DNA of 64,000 bases from Trichoplusia ni (lineage: Eukaryota; Arthropoda; Insecta; Lepidoptera; Noctuidae): assembly GCF_003590095.1 (NCBI RefSeq), contig NC_039495.1, forward strand, positions 2,589,589-2,653,588, given 5' to 3'. A program made the translations under genes and the position numbers. Under the pieces are notes generated by a model. The model saw only the letters and a program-made list of their open reading frames with translations. It searched no databases and was not told the DNA's origin. Below, in pieces: positions 11,600-23,931 of the stretch (its first letter is position 1; each line of letters opens with the position of its first letter).

Positions 11600-11661
11600 T
11601 ATGGCAGATATTATGTAATGGATTTAAACCCCATTTATAAAGGATTATCCTTTTTTTAGAA
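11595..11661 (+). tRNA. trnL2: tRNA-Leu(UUR) (TAA)
   Basis: The typical tctaatatggcag 5' end overlaps the cox1 stop by 5 bases. The 3' acceptor is ttttaga, and the anticodon loop lies in ggatttaaacccc. Its place between cox1 and cox2 marks the insect/crustacean arrangement. Confidence 0.92.

Positions 11662-12343
11662 ATGGCAACATGATCTAATTTAAATTTACAAAATGGAGCA
11701 TCTCCTTTAATAGAACAAATCATTTTTTTTCATGACCATACTTTAATTATTTTAATTATAATTACAATTTTAGTTGGTTATTTAATATCTAGTTTACTAT
11801 TTAATAAATATATTAATCGATACTTATTAGAAGGTCAAATAATTGAATTAATTTGAACTATTTTACCAGCAATTACTTTAATTTTTATTGCTTTACCTTC
11901 TTTACGTTTATTATATTTATTAGATGAATTAAACAATCCTCTTATCACCTTAAAATCAATCGGACACCAATGATATTGAAGATATGAATATTCTGATTTT
12001 CGTAATATTGAATTTGACTCCTATATAATTCCACAAAATGAAATAACCCCTACTAATTTTCGATTATTAGATGTTGATAATCGAATTATTCTTCCTATAA
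12101 ATAATCAAATTCGTATTTTAGTTACAGCTACTGATGTAATTCATTCATGAACTGTTCCTTCTTTAGGAGTTAAAGTAGATGCTAATCCAGGTCGTTTAAA
12201 TCAAACTAATTTTTATATTAATCGACCAGGAATTTTTTATGGGCAATGTTCAGAAATTTGCGGAGCTAATCACAGATTTATACCTATTGTAATTGAAAGA
12301 ATTTCAATTAAAAATTTTATTAATTGAATTAATAATTATTATT
11662..12343 (+). CDS. cox2: Cytochrome c oxidase subunit II
   Basis: Complex IV subunit holding the dinuclear CuA centre that receives electrons from cytochrome c. ATG at 11662 opens MATWSNLNLQNGASPLMEQI, with two N-terminal helices. CuA-site sequence is visible as GQCSEICGANHSFMPIV near 12241-12285. It ends on a single T directly before trnK. The 682-bp length is the usual lepidopteran value. Confidence 0.98.

Positions 12344-12414
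12344 CATTAGATGACTGAAAGCAAGTACTGGTCTCTTAAACCATTTTATAGTAAATTAGCA
12401 ATTACTTCTAATGA
12344..12414 (+). tRNA. trnK: tRNA-Lys (CTT)
   Basis: Acceptor cattaga pairs with tctaatg. The loop ctcttaa gives CTT on a tggt/acca stem. Confidence 0.93.

Positions 12415-12423
12415 TTCAATTAT

Positions 12424-12492
12424 AAAGAATTAGTTAAATAAATAACATAAATATGTCAAATTTAAATTATTACTTATATGTAATATTCTTTT
12424..12492 (+). tRNA. trnD: tRNA-Asp (GTC)
   Basis: Acceptor aaagaat pairs with attcttt. The stem taaat/attta encloses atgtcaa with anticodon GTC. Confidence 0.92.

Positions 12493-12654
12493 ATTCCTCA
12501 AATAATACCTATTAATTGATTATTTTCCTTTGTTTTTTTCGTTTGTATTTATTTAATTTTTAATATTATAAATTATTATATTTTTAATACAAAAATTTCT
12601 AAAAATAATAAAAATATTAATATTAAATTAAAAAATTTAACTTGAAAATGATAA
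12493..12654 (+). CDS. atp8: ATP synthase subunit 8
   Basis: Short 53-residue subunit of the ATP synthase Fo part. The ATT start reads IPQMMPINWLFSFVFFV, the conserved MPQMxPxxWL-type N-terminus with one membrane helix followed by a charged Asn/Lys-rich tail ending NLTWKW. TAA at 12652 overlaps atp6 by seven bases (ATGATAA at 12648-12654), so the two are read from one bicistronic mRNA. Confidence 0.96.

Positions 12655-13325
12655 GAAATTTATTTTCAATTTTTGATCCTTCCACTAATTTATTTAATAT
12701 TCCTTTTAATTGAATTAGAACTATTTTAGGAATTATATTTATTCCATATTCATTTTGATTAATCCCAAATCGTCATTTTATTATATGAAATCTTATTCTA
12801 TCTAAACTTCATAATGAATTTAAAACATTACTAAAAAATAATTATTTTCAAGGATCTACATTTATTTTTATTTCAATATTTTCTTTTGTTTTATTTAATA
12901 ATTTTCTAGGATTATTTCCTTATATTTTTACTAGAACTAGTCATTTAACTTTATCATTATCTATTTCTTTACCTTTATGATTAAGATTTATATTATATGG
13001 ATGAATTAATAATTCTCAACATATATTTATTCATATAATCCCTCAAGGTACTCCTGGTATTTTAATGCCATTTATAGTTTTAATTGAAACTATTAGAAAT
13101 ATTATTCGGCCAGGAACATTAGCTGTTCGTCTAACAGCTAATATAATTGCAGGTCATTTATTAATAACTTTATTAAGAAATAATGGCCCAAATTTACCTA
13201 CATATTTTATTATTTTACTTGTTTTAGTTCAAATTCTTTTATTAATTTTAGAGTCAGCAGTTGCGGTTATTCAATCATATGTTATTGCAATTTTAAGAAC
13301 TTTATATTCTAGAGAAGTTAATTAA
12648..13325 (+). CDS. atp6: ATP synthase subunit 6 (subunit a)
   Basis: Proton-channel subunit of ATP synthase Fo. ATG at 12648 within the ATGATAA overlap starts MMSNLFSIFDPST, and TAA is at 13323: 225 residues. The essential helix reads IRPGTLAVRLTANIIAGHLL (about 13104-13163), which contains the conserved Arg. The C-terminus is LYSREVN. TGA-Trp codons upstream explain why a standard-code frame begins only at about 13065. 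Confidence 0.98.

Positions 13326-13335
13326 TTATTAATAA

Positions 13336-14124
13336 ATGAAAACAAATTTTAATCACCCATTTCATTTAGTAGATTATAGTCCTTGACCATTAACAGGGGC
13401 TATTGGAGTTATAGTATTAGTTACTGGTATAGTAAAATGATTTCACAATTTCAATATAAATTTATTAATATTAGGATATTTAATTGTAATTTTAACAATA
13501 TTTCAATGATGACGAGATGTATGTCGAGAAGGAACTTTACAAGGTAAACATACTATTTTAGTAACAAAAGGATTACGATGAGGAATAATTTTATTTATTG
13601 TATCTGAAATTTTTTTTTTCGTTTCTTTTTTTTGAGCTTTTTTTCATAGTAGATTAGCCCCTAATATTGAAATTGGAGCTATCTGACCCCCAACAAGTAT
13701 TACTCCTTTTAACCCATTTCAAATTCCCTTATTAAATACAATTATCTTAATTAGTTCAGGGGTTTCAATTACATGAGCACATCATGCAATTATAGAAAAT
13801 AATAATTCTCAGATAACTCAAGGTTTATTTATTACAATTATTTTAGGAATTTATTTTACAATTCTTCAAGCCTATGAATATTTTGAAGCTCCTTTTACAA
13901 TTGCTGATAGTATTTATGGTTCTGTTTTTTTTATAGCAACAGGATTTCATGGACTTCATGTAATTATTGGAACATTATTTTTATTAATTTGCTTAATTCG
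14001 GCATTTAAATAATCATTTTTCTCAATCCCATCATTTTGGATTTGAAGCAGCAGCATGATACTGACATTTTGTAGATGTAGTTTGATTATTCCTTTATATT
14101 TCAATTTATTGATGAGGAAACTAA
13336..14124 (+). CDS. cox3: Cytochrome c oxidase subunit III
   Basis: Complex IV core membrane subunit. ATG at 13336 starts MKTNFNHPFHLVDYSPWPL, and TAA is at 14122: 262 residues. Conserved stretches are WWRDVCREGTLQGKHT near 13507 and EAAAWYWHFVDVVWLFLYI near 14044. Ten bases separate it from atp6. Confidence 0.98.

Positions 14125-14126
14125 TT

Positions 14127-14191
14127 ATTTATATAATATATTTAGTATATTTGACTTCCAATCAAAAAGTTTAAAAATTTTAATATAAATA
14127..14191 (+). tRNA. trnG: tRNA-Gly (TCC)
   Basis: Acceptor atttata pairs with tataaat. The anticodon TCC sits in gacttccaatc. 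Confidence 0.9.

Positions 14192-14545
14192 ATCATTTTA
14201 ATAATAAATATTTTTTTTTTAATTATATTAATTTCTAATATTATAATATTTTTATCAATTATTTTATCAAAAAAAACTTACTCTGATCGAGAAAAATCTT
14301 CCCCATTTGAATGTGGATTTGACCCTAAATCTTCAGCTCGAATACCTTTTTCTTTACATTTTTTCTTAATTACAGTAATTTTTTTAATTTTTGATGTTGA
14401 AATTGCCTTAATTTTCCCTATTATTCCCTTATTTAAATTAGTAAATTTTATTTTATGAACTAAAATTAGTTTTTTTTTTATTTGTATTTTATTAATTGGA
14501 GTATATCATGAATGAAATCAAAATATATTAAATTGAACAAATTAA
14192..14545 (+). CDS. nad3: NADH dehydrogenase subunit 3
   Basis: Complex I membrane subunit. I start it at ATC (14192), directly after trnG; ATT at 14195 is the alternative. TAA at 14543 gives 117 residues, the usual lepidopteran length. The conserved loop is YSDREKSSPFECGFDP (about 14280-14330), followed by RMPFSLHFFLITVIFLIFDV. 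The stop overlaps trnA by one base. Confidence 0.96.

Positions 14546-14610
14546 GGATTATAGTTTAAATAAAACATTTGATTTGCATTCAAATAATATTGAAATTTCA
14601 ATTTATCTTA
14545..14610 (+). tRNA. trnA: tRNA-Ala (TGC)
   Basis: The anticodon TGC sits in tttgatttgcattcaaa. Acceptor aggatta pairs imperfectly with ttatctt. First of the A-R-N-S1-E-F cluster. Confidence 0.88.

Positions 14611-14670
14611 AATAAGAAGCAATTTTGCATTTAATTTCGACTTAAAAGATAGAGTTAATTACTCCTTATT
14611..14670 (+). tRNA. trnR: tRNA-Arg (TCG)
   Basis: The acceptor aataag- pairs with -cttatt, with one mismatch at the inner pair. The anticodon TCG sits in atttcgact. Confidence 0.87.

Positions 14671-14672
14671 TA

Positions 14673-14739
14673 TTAATTGAAACCAAAATAGAGGTATATC
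14701 ACTGTTAATGATAAAATTGAATTATATATTCCAATTAAA
14673..14739 (+). tRNA. trnN: tRNA-Asn (GTT)
   Basis: Acceptor ttaattg pairs perfectly with caattaa. The anticodon loop is in tcactgttaatga. Confidence 0.9.

Positions 14740-14741
14740 TA

Positions 14742-14809
14742 AGAAATATAAAGTTTAAAATTGGGCTGCTAACTTAATTTTTAGTGGTTAAATTCCATTA
14801 ATATTTCTA
14742..14809 (+). tRNA. trnS1: tRNA-Ser(AGN) (GCT), no D stem
   Basis: Acceptor agaaata pairs with tatttct. The anticodon loop ctgctaa gives GCT and the T arm is tgg/cca. The D arm is replaced by an unpaired loop, as is standard for this tRNA in animals. Confidence 0.87.

Positions 14810-14874
14810 TTTATATAGTTTAAATTAAAACTTTACATTTTCATTGTAAAAATAAAAAAAATTTTTTATAAATA
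14809..14874 (+). tRNA. trnE: tRNA-Glu (TTC)
   Basis: Acceptor atttata pairs with tataaat. The stem ttaca/tgtaa encloses ttttcat with TTC. Confidence 0.9.

Positions 14875-14939
14875 TTTAAAAATAAACCTATTTCCTTAAT
14901 ATCTTCAATATTATGCTCTAATATATAAGCTATTTAAAT
14873..14939 (-). tRNA. trnF: tRNA-Phe (GAA)
   Basis: The plus strand shows taata-tcttcaa-tatta, giving anticodon GAA on the minus strand. Acceptor atttaaa is at both ends. Confidence 0.9.

Positions 14940-16688
14940 TTAATTTATAATTAATATAATTATGAATAATATAAATATTATTCACATAACAAATCTATAT
15001 AAGTAAATCTTAAAATTATTTATTTGAAATATACTGTAAATTATAGAATATTTTTTAATAATTATTATTATACCATAACCTCTATATACTTCTCTTCACC
15101 CTAAATCAATATTTTTTAATAAATTTTGACCATAATTTAAAAAATAATATCTAACCCCATAAGTAGATAAATTAGGTATAAATCATATTATTCTTAAAAA
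15201 ACTACTTATATTATAAGTTAAAATAAATTTATTTATAGAATAAATTTTTATATTACTCACTAAATATCCTAAAATACCTCCAACAATTCTTACATAAATT
15301 ACTATTATTTTTATATTAAAAGGTAAATAAATCATATAAGGATAAGAAAAAATTATTCATCTTAAAGATCTTCCTCTAATTACTCTTATAAATAATAAAA
15401 CAAATATTCTTTTTAATATTGTATAATCTTCATCATATAAATTATAAATTCTAATTAAATTATAATCATTAATTATTAAATATATAATTAAACGAAATCT
15501 GTAAAATATTGTTAATCCAGTTGATAAATAATATAATAAAAAAATCATAAAATTTAAATTTCTAAATCTTACTATTTCTAAAATTAAATCTTTTGAATAA
15601 AACCCAGCTAAAAATGGAATTCCACATAAAGCTATATTAGAAATATTTATACATAAAGAAGTTAAAGGAATGTAAAAACTTATACCCCCTATAAATCGAA
15701 TATCTTGTATATCATTTATTATATGAATAATAACCCCAGCACACATAAATAATAAAGCTTTAAATATAGCATGAGTTAATAAATGAAAAAAAGCTAAATC
15801 AGGTAATCCTATTCTTAAAATTCTTATTATTAAACCTAATTGTCTTAAAGTAGATAAAGCAATAATTTTTTTTAAATCAAATTCATAATTAGCTGCAATC
15901 CCAGCTATAAATATAGTTAATCCAGATAATAATAATAATAATTTTAAAAAAAATGTATTTAATAATAATATATTAAAACGAATCAATAAATAAACCCCAG
16001 CTGTAACTAAAGTTGATGAATGAACTAATGCTGAAACCGGAGTAGGAGCCGCTATAGCTGCTGGTAATCAAGAACTAAAAGGAATTTGGGCTCTTTTTGT
16101 TATCGCTGCTATAATAATTATTCTTCTAATTATAGTTATTTCTCAGTCATTATTCATAAACTCTAAATAAAAAATATAATTTCATCTCCCATAATTTATT
16201 ATTCATGAAATAACCATTAAAATAAAAACATCCCCAATCCGATTGGATAAAGCAGTTAATATCCCAGCATTATATGATTTTAAATTTTGATAATAAATTA
16301 CTAAACAGTAAGATACTAACCCTAAACCATCTCAACCTAATAAAATTCTAATAATATTAGGACTAATAATTAATAATATTATAGAAAAAACAAATAATAA
16401 AACTAAAATAATAAATCGTCTTAAATTTAATTCTGATCTTATATATCTTTTTCTATAAAAAATAACTACTGAAGAAATTAAAAAAACAAATATTATAAAT
16501 AATAAAGATATTCAATCTAACAAAATTGATATAATAATTCTTATTGAATTAAAAGAAATAATTTCCCACTCTAAAAAAATTACTATATTATTTATAAGAA
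16601 AATAAATTATAAAGATAAAATTTAATATTCTTATAAAAAATAGAAAAAAAAATGAAATAAAACAAATTGAATATTTTATATTATTAAT
14940..16688 (-). CDS. nad5: NADH dehydrogenase subunit 5, complete, spans the copy 1/2 seam
   Basis: The only uncut nad5 in the window. ATT at 16688-16686 begins INNMKYSICFISFFFLFFM and TAA at 14942-14940 abuts trnF: 582 residues, close to the family norm. The unit seam at 15257/15258 shows no break because the window simply opens the circle here. The N-terminal part contains FLEWEIISFNS and FYSKSYM-type sequence. TGA codons are Trp. Continuity across the seam supports true head-to-tail circle order. Confidence 0.97.

Positions 16689-16754
16689 AATTTAAAATGA
16701 ATTAAATCATATTTTTGACACCACAAATCAATATTTTTATTAAATTATTTAAAT
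16689..16754 (-). tRNA. trnH: tRNA-His, copy 2
   Basis: Identical in arms and anticodon to the first trnH. Confidence 0.9.

Positions 16755-18093
16755 AAAATCAAATTATTCTATAATCAATTTTTATAATTATAATATTTAA
16801 AGGAAATCAATGTAATATTAATATTAAATATTCTCGAGAAACTCCTATATAATATCTATAAATTCCAGAATAATATTTACCATGTTGAACAAAAGAATAT
16901 AAATATAATCTATACCCAGCTCTAAAAAAAGAAATTAATATTAATATAATTATAGAAATTCAAGATCATCTCATTAATCTATTAATTAATCTAATCTCTC
17001 CTATTAAATTTAATCTAGGTGGAGCTGCCATATTTGAAGACATTAATAAAAATCACCATAATCTTATTGAAGGTATAAAATTTATTATACCCTTATTAAT
17101 ATATAATCTACGACTATGTAAACGTTCATATCTAATATTAGCTAAACAAAATATTCCTGAAGAACATAAACCATGACCAATTATAAGAATGTAAGAACCA
17201 ATAAATCCTCAATAATTTATTACCATAATTCCTCTAATAACAATTCTTATATGAGCAACTGAAGAATAAGCAATTAAAGATTTAATATCTACTTGACAAA
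17301 AACATTTTAATCTAATATAAAATCCTCCTATTAATCTAATAGCAATTCAAATATAATTTATTTTTAAGTTAATTTGTTGTAAAAATACTATTAAACGTAT
17401 TAAACCATAACCTCCTAATTTTAATATAATTCCAGCTAAAATTATTGAGCCAGAAACTGGAGCTTCTACATGAGCTTTGGGCAATCATAAATGAACAAAA
17501 TATATTGGTATTTTAACTAAGAAAGCCATAATTATTGAAAAATATAATATATATAAATTTATATTAAAAAATTTTAAAAAATAAATTAATATTCTTTGTA
17601 TTTCATTATATATATAAAAAATTCCTATTAATAAAGGTAAAGAAACAAATAATGTATAAAATAATAAATATATCCCTGCTTGAATACGTTCTGGTTGATA
17701 ACCTCATCCGATAATTAATAATAAAGTAGGAATTAATCTTCCCTCAAAAAATAAATAAAATATAAATATATTTATTACTCTAAATGTTAAATATAATATA
17801 ATTAATAAAAAAACTACATTAAATAAAAAAAAATTTACATAAAAATCAGTTTTATATAAATTTTCTCTAGCTATAATCATTAAAATAGAAATTCAAATTC
17901 TTAATATAATAAGTCCATAAGATAAAATGTCACATCTTAGTATGTATCTTAAATTACAATATAAATTTAATCTTACTCTTAAATTTATATATAAAAATAT
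18001 TATAAAAAATAATATTATTTGAACCATTCAAAATATATTTTTTATAAAACATAAAGGAATTATAAAAATTATTATTAAAAGAAATTTTATCAT
16755..18093 (-). CDS. nad4: NADH dehydrogenase subunit 4, copy 2
   Basis: Same start, frame and incomplete T stop as copy 1. No disabling mutation was noticed, which argues against an old nuclear copy. Confidence 0.96.

Positions 18094-18099
18094 TTTTTT

Positions 18100-18390
18100 T
18101 TATAATAAATTAAATCTCTGAAAATAATCATTCCCATGAGTTCGAATTATAGAAACTAAAATAGATAACCCTAAAGCACCTTCACAAACTGAAAATACTA
18201 AAAATACTATTAATATATATATATCATAATTAATTATTCTTAAATAAATTAAAAAAAAGAAAAAAATTCTTAAAACAATAAATTCTAATCTTAATAAAAC
18301 AATTAATAAATGTTTATGTTTAGAAATAAAAATTAAATTTCCAATAATAAATATAATTATTACAACAATTCATATGTTTAAAATTATCAT
18100..18390 (-). 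CDS. nad4L: NADH dehydrogenase subunit 4L, copy 2
   Basis: ATG at 18390 and TAA at 18102-18100; intact 96-residue frame. Confidence 0.95.

Positions 18391-18392
18391 TT

Positions 18393-18458
18393 GTTTTTAT
18401 AGTTTAAAAAAAAACATTGGTCTTGTAAATCAAAGTTAAGTAATTTACTTTAAAAACT
18393..18458 (+). tRNA. trnT: tRNA-Thr, copy 2
   Basis: Same gttttta/taaaaac acceptor and TGT anticodon. Confidence 0.9.

Positions 18459-18524
18459 TCAAAGAAAAAGAATATCTTTATCAATAATCTCCAAAATTAT
18501 TATTTTAATTAAACTACTCTTTGA
18459..18524 (-). tRNA. trnP: tRNA-Pro, copy 2
   Basis: Same tcaaaga/tctttga acceptor and TGG anticodon. Confidence 0.9.

Positions 18525-18530
18525 TTTGAA

Positions 18531-19064
18531 ATTTTAAAAATAATTTTTTCTTTAATATTAATTACATTTTCAATTATAATATTATTTATAAATAACCCAC
18601 TTTCGATAGGATTAATAATTTTAATTCAAACATTATTAACATGTTTATTATCAGGAATAATAATTAAAACTTATTGATTTTCTTATATTTTATTTTTAAC
18701 TTTTTTAGGGGGATTATTAGTTCTTTTTATTTATGTCTCAAGAATTGCTTCTAATGAATTATTTAATTTATCATTTAATTTTAAATTAATTATTTTTTTA
18801 ACTATTCTTATTTCTTTATTAATTTTATTTATATATTATAATAATATAATATGAATAAATTTTTCTTTTAATTCTGATATAGATAATTTTTTTAATTTAA
18901 AATTATTTCTAAATAATGAAAATAAGATTAATTTAAGAAAATTATATAATAATCAAACATATTTAATAATAATAATAATAATTATTTATTTATTTATTAC
19001 ATTAATTGCCGTAGTAAAAATTACAAATATTTTTTATGGTCCTTTACGATCATCATCATTTTAA
18531..19064 (+). CDS. nad6: NADH dehydrogenase subunit 6, copy 2
   Basis: ATT start and TAA stop as in copy 1; 177 codons intact. Confidence 0.95.

Positions 19065-19083
19065 TATTAATTTAATTAAACTA

Positions 19084-20235
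19084 ATGATAAATAATAAATT
19101 TATTAATATTCGAAAAACTCATCCTATCTTAAAAATTATTAATGGATCTTTTATTGATATACCTCTACCCTCAAATATTTCATCATGATGAAATTTTGGG
19201 TCATTATTAGGATTATGCTTAATTATTCAAATTTTAACTGGATTATTTTTAACAATATATTATACAGCTAATATCGAACTTGCTTTTTACAGAGTAAACT
19301 ATATTTGCCGAAATGTAAATTATGGGTGATTAATCCGTACTCTTCATGCAAATGGAGCTTCATTTTTCTTTATTTGCATTTATCTTCATATTGGTCGAGG
19401 AATTTATTATGAATCATTTAATTTAAAATATACTTGAATAGTAGGGGTAATTATTTTATTCTTATTAATAGCAACAGCTTTTATAGGATATGTTTTACCT
19501 TGGGGACAAATATCATTTTGAGGGGCCACTGTAATTACTAATTTATTATCAGCCATTCCTTATTTAGGAGGAATATTAGTAAATTGAATTTGAGGGGGAT
19601 TCGCAGTAGATAATGCCACTTTAACTCGATTTTATACTTTTCATTTTTTACTCCCTTTTATTATTGCTATAATAACAATAATTCATTTATTATTTTTACA
19701 TCAAACAGGATCTAATAACCCTTTAGGATTAAATAGAAATTTAGATAAAATTCCATTTCACCCATTTTATACTTTTAAAGATTTAATTGGATTTATTATT
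19801 TTATTATTTTTTTTAACAATTTTAACTTTAACTAACCCATATTTACTAGGAGATCCTGATAATTTTATCCCCGCTAATCCTTTAGTAACCCCTGTACACA
19901 TTCAACCAGAATGATATTTTTTATTTGCCTATGCTATTTTACGATCAATCCCTAATAAATTAGGAGGAGTTATTGCTTTAGTAATATCAATTCTTATTTT
20001 AATTATTTTACCTTTTACTTTTAATAAAAAAATTCAAGGAATTCAATTTTACCCTATTAATCAAATTTTATTTTGATCTATAGTTACTATTGTTATTCTA
20101 TTAACATGAATTGGAGCTCAACCTGTTGAAGACCCTTATATTATTACAGGCCAACTTTTAACTGTTATATACTTTTCTTATTTTATTTTAAATCCTATTA
20201 TAAATAAGTATTGAGATAATATTATTTTTAATTAA
19084..20235 (+). CDS. cob: Cytochrome b, copy 2
   Basis: Intact 383-codon frame with the heme-ligand and PEW motifs unchanged. Confidence 0.97.

Positions 20236-20237
20236 TA

Positions 20238-20303
20238 AATTAATGAGCTTGTATAAGCATTTGTTTTGAAAACTTAAGAAAGAATTACTTATTCTATTAA
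20301 TTT
20238..20303 (+). tRNA. trnS2: tRNA-Ser(UCN), copy 2
   Basis: Same aattaat/attaatt acceptor. The ATACTAA box follows at 20304-20310. Confidence 0.9.

Positions 20304-20310
20304 ATACTAA
20304..20310. promoter_or_regulatory. ATACTAA box, copy 2
   Basis: Unchanged heptamer in the trnS2-nad1 spacer of the second unit. Confidence 0.82.

Positions 20311-20322
20311 AAATAAATTAAT

Positions 20323-21261
20323 TTATATTAAAAAAATTTTGAATCCTATAAAAAATAATAAAAAATTTAAAGAAATAGGTAAATATCTTTTTCAAGCTAA
20401 ATACATTAATTTATCATAACGATAACGAGGAAGTGTCCCTCGAACTCAAATGAATAAAAAAGAAATAAAAGTTAATTTTAAATAAAAAAAAATATCTAAA
20501 TTAAATCCCCCCATATAAATTAAAACAAATAATAATCTTATAAATAAAATTCTTGAATATTCTGCTAAAAAAATTAAAGCAAATCCCCCTCTTCTATATT
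20601 CTACATTAAATCCTGAAACTAATTCTCTTTCCCCCTCAGCAAAATCAAAGGGAGTTCGATTAGTTTCAGCTAATCTTGATCTTATTCAACATAATCTTAA
20701 AGGAAACATTAAAAATAAAAATCAAATAATATTTTGATATTCAAAAAAATTAATTAAATTAAAATCTATAATCATAATAATTCTAGACATTAAAATTAAA
20801 GATAATCTTACTTCATAAGAAATAGTTTGAGCTACTGAACGTAAACCTCCTAATAAAGCATAATTTGAATTTGAAGATCAACCCGCTACTATTACCGTAT
20901 AAACCCCTAAACTTGTACAACATAAAAAATATAAAATTCCTAAATTAAATCTAATTATATTAAAATAATAAGGAATTAATATTCAAATTATTAATGATAA
21001 AATAAATCTAATTACTGGAGAAAAATAATAAGATAAATAATTAGAAAAATTAGGATAAGTTTGTTCTTTGGTAAATAGCTTAATAGCATCAGAAAAAGGC
21101 TGTAAAATTCCTATAAATCCAACTTTATTTGGTCCTTTTCGAATTTGAATATAACCTAAAACTTTACGTTCTAATAAAGTTAAAAAAGCGACCCCTACTA
21201 AAACACCAATAATTAAAATTAATAATCCAATAATAATTATATAAATATCATTCATAAACAT
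20323..21261 (-). CDS. nad1: NADH dehydrogenase subunit 1, copy 2
   Basis: Intact 312-codon frame; the N-terminal 92 residues are identical to copy 1. Confidence 0.96.

Positions 21262-21262
21262 A

Positions 21263-21331
21263 TACTATCCATATAATTTAAATTATACATTTATGAATTC
21301 TAAAATCATTACATTTTTCTGCCAAAATAGT
21263..21331 (-). tRNA. trnL1: tRNA-Leu(CUN), copy 2
   Basis: Same acceptor and TAG anticodon as the first unit. Confidence 0.88.

Positions 21332-22677
21332 TTATATCTTAAATTATTATTTTATTTAAATTTTAATAATATTCAAAAAACTAAATTTAATTTTAATATT
21401 TGATCCTTTCGTACTAAAATATTTAAATTTTTAAAAGATAGAAACCAACCTGGCTCACACCGGTCTGAACTCAGATCATGTAAGATTTTAATGATCGAAC
21501 AGATCAAAAACTTTAAACTTCTGCATTTAAATTTTATCTTAATCCAACATCGAGGTCGCAAACTCTTTTTTTTATTTGAACTAAAAAAAAAAATTACGCT
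21601 GTTATCCCTAAGGTAATTTTTTCTTATAATCAATAAAATTGGATCATTTACTCAATTATAATTGGTTTTTTAAAAAAAAAGTTATTTTAATTTTTCTGTC
21701 ACCCCAACAAAATAATTAATTTAATTTTAATCGATTTATTTATAAATAATTTCAATTAAATTAATTATAAAACTCTATAGGGTCTTCTCGTCTTTTTAAC
21801 TTATTTTATCTTTTTAAATAAAAAATTAAATTCTATAGTTTAATTAAGAGACAGTTTATATTTCATCCAATCTTTCATACAAGTCATCAATTAAATGACT
21901 AATGATTATGCTACCTTTGTACAGTCAAAATACTGCAGCCCTTCAATTATAAAATCAGTGGGCAGATTAGACTTTATATTATTTTCAAAAAGACATGTTT
22001 TTGATAAACAAGTGAATATAAATTTTTGCCGAATTCCTTTTAATTAATTTTCAAATTATTTTTTTTTATAAATAATTGTTTTATACTAATTTTATCATTA
22101 TATTAATTATTTTATAATTTTTAATTTTTTTTTATAAATAAATAAATTTTTTTTAAATTTTATTTTTAATGAAATTATTTTTAATAAATTAAATTTTATT
22201 AACAATATAAATTATATAATTTTCAATAACAATTATTTAATTAATTATATTAATTTATTTTAAAGCTTATCCCTTAAAATATAAAATTTATTTTAGAAAT
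22301 TTTTAATTAATTAAAAATTTCTAAAATAAATTTAAAATTAAATTTTTTTCTAAAAAAACTAGATATATTTAAAAACGAATAACATTTCATTTCCAATTAA
22401 TTATTTAAAATATTTATGCAACAATAACTTTATTAATTAATTATCTCTTTTAAATTCGAGAATTATTTATATAAAAATTTTTTTTAATAAACTCTGATAC
22501 ACAAGATACATTAAATTAAAATTACTTATAATTAATTTCATTTTTTATTATTTCAAATTTCTTTTACAATACTAATTTACTATAAATTAATTAATTTTTT
22601 CTTTTAAAATACTTTAACCCCCATTAAATATTATTTAAAAGTTTTTTTATTAATTATAATTTATTAATTTTTCCCCC
21332..22677 (-). rRNA. rrnL: 16S rRNA, copy 2
   Basis: All conserved blocks of copy 1 recur at +15257, including the peptidyl-transferase complement at about 21596. Confidence 0.94.

Positions 22678-22742
22678 TCAAATTAATTATTTTATAATAT
22701 CTTTTCAATGTAAATGAAATACTTAAATCAAGCTCTAATTTG
22678..22742 (-). tRNA. trnV: tRNA-Val, copy 2
   Basis: Same caaatta/taatttg acceptor and TAC anticodon. Confidence 0.9.

Positions 22743-23527
22743 TTCTTTCTAGAAACACTTTCCAGTACCTCTACTTTGTTACGACTTATTTCAACTTATT
22801 AATATATGAAAGCGACGGGCAATATGTACATATTTTAATTTATAATCATTTTATTAAATTAAATAAAATTACACTTAAATCCACTTTCAATTAATTTTTA
22901 CAAATTAATATTCATTTAAATAAATTTATTGTAATCCATTATATTCTTAATTATAATCTGCATCTTGATCTGATTTAATTTATTATAAAAATTTTTAAAT
23001 ATTATTTTTATTAAAAAATATTTTTTTAACAACGATATACAAAATTGTAAATTAAGTAAATTTATTCGTGGATTATCAATTATTAAACAGATTCCTCTAA
23101 ATGAACTAAAATACCGCCAAATTATTTAAGTTTCAATAAATAATTATTTACTATTTTAGTAATTTAATTTTAAATTTTAATAATAGGGTATCTAATCCTA
23201 GTTTTTTATAAAATTTATTAAATCATAATTAATACTATAATATTTTATTAAATTAAAATTTCACCTAATAATTTAAAATTTTTATTATTTATCAATTTAT
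23301 TTATTAATTACTAATAAAATTTAATTTAATCTTTGTGTAACCGCAACTGCTGGCACAAAATTTGTTATTAATTTTAATATTACTAAATCTTAATTTCTTA
23401 AATTATTTAATATTAATTACTACAAAAATAAATAAATTATTTTTAAAATAAGTTATTTATAACACTAAAATTTATATGTAAAATAAATTATTAATAAAAT
23501 TTTTAAACCATAAAAAATTTATTTATA
22743..23527 (-). rRNA. rrnS: 12S rRNA, copy 2
   Basis: Conserved blocks recur unchanged (for example agggtatctaatcctagttt near 23185). The 5' end is approximate. Confidence 0.93.

Positions 23528-23863
23528 TGTATATTTTTATAAATAGAATTTTTTTTTTTTTTTTTTTATATTAAAATATTTAATATAAATTATTAAATAT
23601 TAAATAATTTCTCTTTTTTTCCTTTTCATAATATTAATATTAAAACCTTAATTGGAAATTCAACAATTAATATTCTTAAAAATTACAATAAATTAATATA
23701 ATTAATCTTAATTTTCTCAATAAGTTAATGTATTAATATAAATATTAATATATTAAATATTTAATATATATATATATATATATAAATTATATTTAATTAA
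23801 TTAATAATTTAATTAATTAATTAAGCCATCTTTAATATTTTTTCTTTAAATAATAAAAAAAAA
23528..23863. promoter_or_regulatory. A+T-rich control region, copy 2
   Basis: ATAGA at 23543-23547, T19 at 23549-23567, and ATTTA followed by (AT)10 at 23764-23783. Both length-unstable runs are the same length as in copy 1. Confidence 0.93.

Positions 23864-23931
23864 TTAAAAATAAGCTAACTTAAGCTTTTGGGTTCATACC
23901 CCAACTATAAAGGAAATACCTTTTTTTTAAA
23864..23931 (+). tRNA. trnM: tRNA-Met, copy 2
   Basis: All four stems identical to copy 1. Confidence 0.94.

Larger units (their letters stand above)
1..15257. other. Complete lepidopteran mitochondrial genome, copy 1
   Basis: One full circle of a 15257-bp mitogenome, opened inside nad5. 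Gene order from the control region is trnM-I-Q, nad2, trnW-C-Y, cox1, trnL2, cox2, trnK-D, atp8, atp6, cox3, trnG, nad3, trnA-R-N-S1-E-F, nad5, trnH, nad4, nad4L, trnT-P, nad6, cob, trnS2, nad1, trnL1, rrnL, trnV, rrnS. The M-I-Q order is the derived ditrysian arrangement. All protein frames are open under invertebrate mitochondrial code 5, with no frameshift seen. Confidence 0.97.

Noticed and set aside
11526..11723. 65-residue minus-strand frame
   Set aside because: Antisense to the cox1 end, trnL2 and the cox2 start; a shadow frame.
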